Assembly: GCA_027624995.1 (NCBI GenBank)
Contig: JAQBTI010000079.1
Coordinates: 1 to 9,137 of the forward strand
Length of the DNA: 9,137 nt
Direction: 5' to 3'
From: Chloroflexota bacterium
Lineage (GTDB): Bacteria > Chloroflexota > Dehalococcoidia > Lucifugimonadales > CATQGZ01
Shown here: piece after piece, positions 6,713 through 9,137 of the stretch
Layout: the number at the start of each line of letters is the position of its first letter
Position numbering within the stretch: position 1 is the stretch's first letter
Notes under the pieces: generated by a model
The model's input: only the letters and a program-made list of their open reading frames with translations
Databases searched by the model: none
Told to the model about the DNA's origin: nothing
Position numbers and translations under genes: made by a program

Positions 6713-7603
6713 TCACAACGTCTTATACCAAGCGGCGATCTCCTCACCGATCAGATGCGGGTTGTCCTCCTGGATAAAATGTAACCCCTGGCCTATGTCC
6801 ACCGTCTTTAGATTCTTGTAGCTTTGCTTGATCATCTCCACCATGGGCAGCGGGATGATAGCGCCGGGGTCGGCGTGGAACAGCAGCTTGGGCAGATCGG
6901 ATTCCTGAAGCTTGGCAGCGTAGGCGCTTACGATCTCGTGGACGTCTGCCGGCTCGCCTCCGATGGGGACCTCGTTCGGCCACCGCCAGAGAGGCAGGCG
7001 GGTCGATGGGTCCGTAAACGGCTCGCGGTAGGCGTCCATCTCGGCATCAGTAAGCTTGCGCACTACCATCCCAGGCACGAGCTGCTCGATGAACATGTTT
7101 TGGTTCACGATCATATCCCACCCAACCTCGGGGGTGCGGAACGCCTGGAACGTCTTCTTCAGCTCCTCAGTAGGCATCGAGTCGAAGCTAGGGATGGGCA
7201 TCAGAACGGCCTCCATGAAGGCGATGCCCTTCACATTGGACTCGTTACGCATGGCATAATGGAATCCCAGCGCCGACCCCCAGTCGTGAATGACCAACGT
7301 CACGTTCTTAAGCCCCATCACCTCGATGAACCCCTCGACGTACTTCACGTGGTCGACGAACCGGTATTCGATGTCGGGCTTGTCCGATTTGCCGAATCCT
7401 ATGTTGTCCATTGCGATCGCCCGCGCCACGGGAGACACATGCGGGATGACGTTTCGCCACAGATAGGACGAAGTCGGCTGGCCGTGCAAGAAGAGCACCG
7501 GGTCGCCCGACCCTTCCTCCACGTAGTGGATCTTGGAGCCGTGCACCTCGATGTAGCGCGACTCGAAAGGGAATTCCGCCGATATGGGTTGTTGGGTTGT
7601 CAT
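6713..7603 (-). CDS. Haloalkane dehalogenase (HLD-II-like alpha/beta hydrolase) with Gln at the halide-binding Asn position
   Basis: The 296-residue protein aligns by eye along its length with DhaA/LinB-type haloalkane dehalogenases, which hydrolyse carbon-halogen bonds to an alcohol plus halide in the cytoplasm. Visible parts are FLHGQPTSSYLWRNVIPHV (38-56), MDNIGFGKSDKP (65-76), the nucleophile elbow VIHDWGSALGF with Asp107 (104-114), Glu131 in FMEAVLMPIP (129-138) as catalytic acid, and His275 in GQGLHFIQEDNP (271-282). The second halide-stabilising residue, Trp108, is present, but the first, normally Asn in HGNPTSS, is Gln42 (codon CAG). AAGGAGG lies 5 nt before ATG 7603. Luciferase-like or other hydrolase activity cannot be excluded, since Renilla luciferase shares this fold. 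The gene is divergent from an XRE/MmyB-type regulator that probably controls it. The frame is intact. Confidence 0.93.
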   Translation of the reverse strand: MTTQQPISAEFPFESRYIEVHGSKIHYVEEGSGDPVLFLHGQPTSSYLWRNVIPHVSPVARAIAMDNIGFGKSDKPDIEYRFVDHVKYVEGFIEVMGLKNVTLVIHDWGSALGFHYAMRNESNVKGIAFMEAVLMPIPSFDSMPTEELKKTFQAFRTPEVGWDMIVNQNMFIEQLVPGMVVRKLTDAEMDAYREPFTDPSTRLPLWRWPNEVPIGGEPADVHEIVSAYAAKLQESDLPKLLFHADPGAIIPLPMVEMIKQSYKNLKTVDIGQGLHFIQEDNPHLIGEEIAAWYKTL

Positions 7604-7720
7604 TTAGTCCTCCTTAGTTAATTGCGTTCTGGCCTGTATTTTCCTAGTGTCCGCACTTTAGTTTTGCCCGACATCACCCCTGTAGCCTGGATTCGCTTGA
7701 ACAATCCGATGCCTACATGT

Positions 7721-7749
7721 TCGACAACCTCCTTCGGTGGCTCTAGAAT
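7721..7749 (+). promoter_or_regulatory. Candidate promoter for the XRE regulator
   Basis: TCGACA (7721-7726, 5/6 to TTGACA) and TAGAAT (7744-7749, 5/6 to TATAAT) are separated by exactly 17 bp. Transcription would begin near 7756, leaving a leader of roughly 93 nt before GTG 7849. The left arm of the GGCTCTAGA inverted repeat overlaps the -10 box, a natural position for repression. Confidence 0.5.
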
Positions 7750-7806
7750 AGATGGTGCAGATAATGGTCGCAATTCCTTAACAGGTAATTGAAATAATCT
7801 AGAGCC
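7739..7806. promoter_or_regulatory. Spaced inverted repeat, possible operator
   Basis: GGCTCTAGA (7739-7747) is perfectly mirrored by TCTAGAGCC (7798-7806), with 50 bp between the arms. Each arm includes the palindrome TCTAGA. The left arm overlaps both candidate -10 boxes; the right arm lies in the XRE leader. Two dimer sites bridged by a DNA loop would fit, as would simple repression at the left site. That the XRE protein binds here is inference. Confidence 0.4.
7745..7773 (-). promoter_or_regulatory. Candidate promoter for the haloalkane dehalogenase
   Basis: On the minus strand TTGCGA (7768-7773, 4/6) and TATTCT (7745-7750, 4/6) are 17 bp apart. The -10 box lies on top of the plus-strand -10 of the XRE gene, so RNA polymerase could not occupy both at once. 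The leader to ATG 7603 would be about 135 nt, which is long; another start site nearer the gene is possible. Confidence 0.33.
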
Positions 7807-7848
7807 TCGGGCAAGATCGTCCCAACAGAACATCGGAGGTGTGGAACC

Positions 7849-8727
7849 GTGAGCACAGCAACTCTTGGCCGGGGGCCGGCGTTCGGCCACCATATGAAGC
7901 TATGGAGGCGACAACGTGGAATGAGCCAGCTTGATCTCGCCATTCGAGCGGACCTATCCCAGCGCCACATCTCTTTCATCGAGACGGGTCGCTCAAGGCC
8001 CAGAGTGGATGTCGTCCAGAGAGTCGCCGAGGCGCTGGAGGTCCCCCTTAGAGACCGGAACATCTTGTTGGAGTCAGCGGGGTTGGCGCCCAGCTATCCG
8101 GAGGTGCCGCTGTCGGACGGAGCCGCTGCGCCTTTCCGCGCCGCCATTGGAAAGCTGCTCGAATCCCATGAGCCCTATCCCGCATTCGTCATCAACCGCT
8201 GGTGGGAGATGATCGACGCGAATGTAGCGGGTCGTCGAATCTTTCCCCTGACCGGTGACGGCCCGATCAGTCTCGTTGAGACGTTACTCGGGCCGGGGCC
8301 GATTCGCGAGATGATCGATAACTTCCCGGCAGTAGGGTGGACGTTCCTGCGTCATATGCGGAGGGAAGTCGCCGATTCGGGTCCGGACGAGCGTCTTCAA
8401 GAGCTGCTCGCGCGAGCGGAAGCCTATATGAAAGATGTCCCCGTTGACGATGAAAACGCCCGCGCGGAGTTGGTCATCTGTCCCCACCTTCGGATCGGAG
8501 ACCAGGTGATCAAGACCGTATCCATGGTGGCCCGGTTCGGAACGGCACGTGAGGTGACGCTCGACGAGCTTCGCGTCGAGTTCATGTTCCCCGGAGACGA
8601 AGAGGCCGAAGCCTTCTTCAGAATCGGCGCTCAGGCCGGCCGCGAGCCAGTACCGGGCACGGACAGGACGAACGTCTCCTCCCAGCGGGTCACTCAGTCG
8701 GGCTCCGCTTCATCGGTACAAGTCTGA
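7849..8727 (+). CDS. XRE-family regulator with MmyB-like ligand-binding domain, C-terminus fused to a GNAT remnant
   Basis: The 292-codon frame starts at GTG 7849, with GGAGGT 8 nt upstream. Residues 17-70 are an XRE helix-turn-helix (KLWRRQRGMSQLDLA, then LSQRHISFIETGRSRP). Residues 98-257 match the MmyB-like ligand-binding domain: YPAFVINRWWEMIDAN at 110-125, CPHLRIGD at 211-218 and FGTAREVTLDELRVEFMFPGDE at 230-251. Such regulators bind DNA as dimers and sense a small or fatty-acid-like ligand. The family normally ends shortly after the FP(A/G)DE segment; here about 30 more residues follow (264-292). These match the GNAT C-terminus (GRxxxxGTxxxNVSSQRVTQ) and then run out of frame. The native stop thus seems lost, and the tail is acquired. 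The divergent dehalogenase gene is the likely target, along with autoregulation. The DNA-binding and ligand domains look complete. Confidence 0.88.
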   Translation: MSTATLGRGPAFGHHMKLWRRQRGMSQLDLAIRADLSQRHISFIETGRSRPRVDVVQRVAEALEVPLRDRNILLESAGLAPSYPEVPLSDGAAAPFRAAIGKLLESHEPYPAFVINRWWEMIDANVAGRRIFPLTGDGPISLVETLLGPGPIREMIDNFPAVGWTFLRHMRREVADSGPDERLQELLARAEAYMKDVPVDDENARAELVICPHLRIGDQVIKTVSMVARFGTAREVTLDELRVEFMFPGDEEAEAFFRIGAQAGREPVPGTDRTNVSSQRVTQSGSASSVQV

Positions 8728-8738
8728 ACATCACTTGA
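8638..8738 (+). pseudogene. 3' remnant of a second GNAT acetyltransferase gene
   Basis: This fragment, in frame with the end of the XRE gene, reads GREPVPGTDRTNVSSQRVTQ, against SGRTLFYGTQGKNVSSQRVT in the nearby GNAT gene. After a 4-nt loss at 8697/8698 the frame shifts, and LRFIGTSLNIT with TGA at 8736-8738 completes the family's usual C-terminus. The 5' part of this gene is absent. Of the four substitutions relative to copy 1, three are third-position synonymous once the gap is restored, so the copy evolved as coding sequence before breaking. The left limit is approximate. Confidence 0.75.
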
Positions 8739-8747
8739 CCGGACCAG
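8670..8747 (+). repeat. Direct repeat copy 2 (GNAT 3' end)
   Basis: This is the second copy of the segment at 6504-6585, about 2.16 kb downstream in the same orientation. The two copies flank the dehalogenase and XRE genes. The differences are four substitutions and one 4-nt gap over the coding part. Confidence 0.9.
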
Positions 8748-8815
8748 AGGCGAGGGATATCGTCTTGGACCATCATCGCTCCCGTCTGGAGGCCGAATCC
8801 CATGAAAACTCTTCG

Positions 8816-9137
8816 ATGGCCCTGGACCTCAAGAACGACCCGGAAACGATCGAACTCTACAAGGAGTACCATCGGGCGGTGTGGCCCGAGGTCCTGGATG
8901 GGCTCCGCAGCCTGGGTATCTCCAAAATGAAGATCTTCCTCCACGGGCGACGGCTCTTCATTTACGTTGAGGTCCCGAACAGCTTCGACCTCCGGCGGGA
9001 TTTTCCACGGTACATGCGCTCAGGCCGGGCACGAGAGTGGGACGAGCTGATGCGTACCTATCAGGAGCAGGTGCCCGGCGCCAGGGCAGACGAATGGTGG
9101 GTCGAGATGGAGGGGGTCTTCGATCTCAAGGAGGGAT
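8816..9137 (+). CDS. rhaM: L-rhamnose mutarotase-family protein (partial at right edge)
   Basis: The family interconverts alpha and beta anomers of L-rhamnose or similar deoxysugars, as a small cytoplasmic dimer. The frame reads LKNDPETIELYKEYHRAVWP near the start, with His19 (from ATG 8816) in YHRAVWPE at the position of the catalytic His22 of E. coli RhaM. REWDELM and a final EGVFDLKEG follow; homologs end in a similar VFxL stretch, so the gene is nearly complete at the window edge. ATG 8816 has no ribosome binding site, whereas ATG 8802 lies 9 nt after GGAGG (8788-8792) and begins MKTLR, the kind of start the family has, but in another frame. One missing base near 8814-8815 would join them. 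The exact sugar is not readable. It follows the XRE gene and GNAT remnant with only a short gap. Confidence 0.82.
   Translation, partial: MALDLKNDPETIELYKEYHRAVWPEVLDGLRSLGISKMKIFLHGRRLFIYVEVPNSFDLRRDFPRYMRSGRAREWDELMRTYQEQVPGARADEWWVEMEGVFDLKEG

Larger units (their letters stand above)
7604..7848. promoter_or_regulatory. Divergent control region between dehalogenase and XRE regulator
   Basis: This 245-bp gap, more AT-rich than its surroundings, holds both start regions. Each gene has a strong ribosome binding site (AAGGAGG before 7603; GGAGGT at 7835-7840, 8 nt before GTG 7849). Overlapping candidate promoters in opposite directions and a 9-bp inverted repeat are annotated separately. A 91-codon minus-strand open frame crosses it, but I do not consider that a gene. 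Confidence 0.6.

Noticed and set aside
7618..7893. 91-codon minus-strand open frame in the dehalogenase/XRE gap, ending 15 nt before the dehalogenase ATG
   Set aside because: It starts inside the XRE coding region on the opposite strand, crosses both promoter candidates and the inverted repeat, has no recognisable domain and no ribosome binding site that I can see.
6504..8747. Insertion sequence or transposon bounded by the direct repeats
   Set aside because: The repeats are coding GNAT 3' ends, not terminal inverted repeats; no transposase or integrase lies between them, and the copies are too diverged for a recent target-site duplication.
1..9137. CRISPR array, tRNA, rRNA, riboswitch or defence system
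   Set aside because: Reading both strands I saw no regularly spaced repeats, no tRNA-like or rRNA-like sequence, and no nuclease, helicase or toxin-antitoxin gene pair.

Overview
The window is 9.1 kb of gene-dense bacterial DNA with a moderately high G+C content, short intergenic gaps, clear AGGAGG-type ribosome binding sites and many TTG or GTG starts. The gene mix is a MoxR ATPase, a CxxC zinc-ribbon protein, a class III CoA-transferase beside an alpha/alpha-toroid protein, a haloalkane dehalogenase and a family of GNAT acetyltransferases. This resembles uncultured Chloroflexota (SAR202 / Dehalococcoidia-like) genomes. That placement is inference from gene content, not a phylogenetic result.

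Layout. (1) 1-562, minus: the N-terminal part of a MoxR-family AAA+ ATPase, running off the window. (2) 563-974: a 412-bp divergent intergenic region with one candidate promoter in each direction. (3) 975-1289, plus: a small double-CxxC zinc-ribbon protein. (4) A GC hairpin at 1308-1333 separates it from a convergent minus-strand group: an alpha/alpha-toroid protein of unknown function (1158-2390), a class III CoA-transferase (2410-3606) and GalU (3709-4569, with a TATAAT promoter at 4609-4614). (5) 4790-5827, plus: an aldo/keto reductase, then a frameshifted GNAT acetyltransferase (5843-6576). (6) A perfect 10-bp hairpin at 6617-6645, then a haloalkane dehalogenase on the minus strand (6713-7603). 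(7) A 245-bp divergent control region, then an XRE/MmyB-type regulator on the plus strand (7849-8727). Its end is fused to a decayed second copy of the GNAT gene's 3' end. (8) An L-rhamnose-mutarotase-family protein (from 8816, perhaps 8802) running off the right edge.

How the genes may work together. The CoA-transferase and the toroid protein are 19 bp apart and almost surely cotranscribed. The dehalogenase and the XRE regulator are divergent and share a compact promoter region with a 9-bp inverted repeat, so the regulator probably controls the dehalogenase and itself. The aldo/keto reductase (sugar 1-dehydrogenase-like) and the mutarotase could both serve deoxysugar oxidation, but they are 3 kb apart.

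Points worth a second look are the duplicated GNAT 3' end flanking the dehalogenase-regulator pair, a Gln where the dehalogenase family has its halide-binding Asn, and several probable single-base indels. The indels may be real decay or long-read assembly error. I found no CRISPR array, tRNA, rRNA, transposase or recognisable new defence system.
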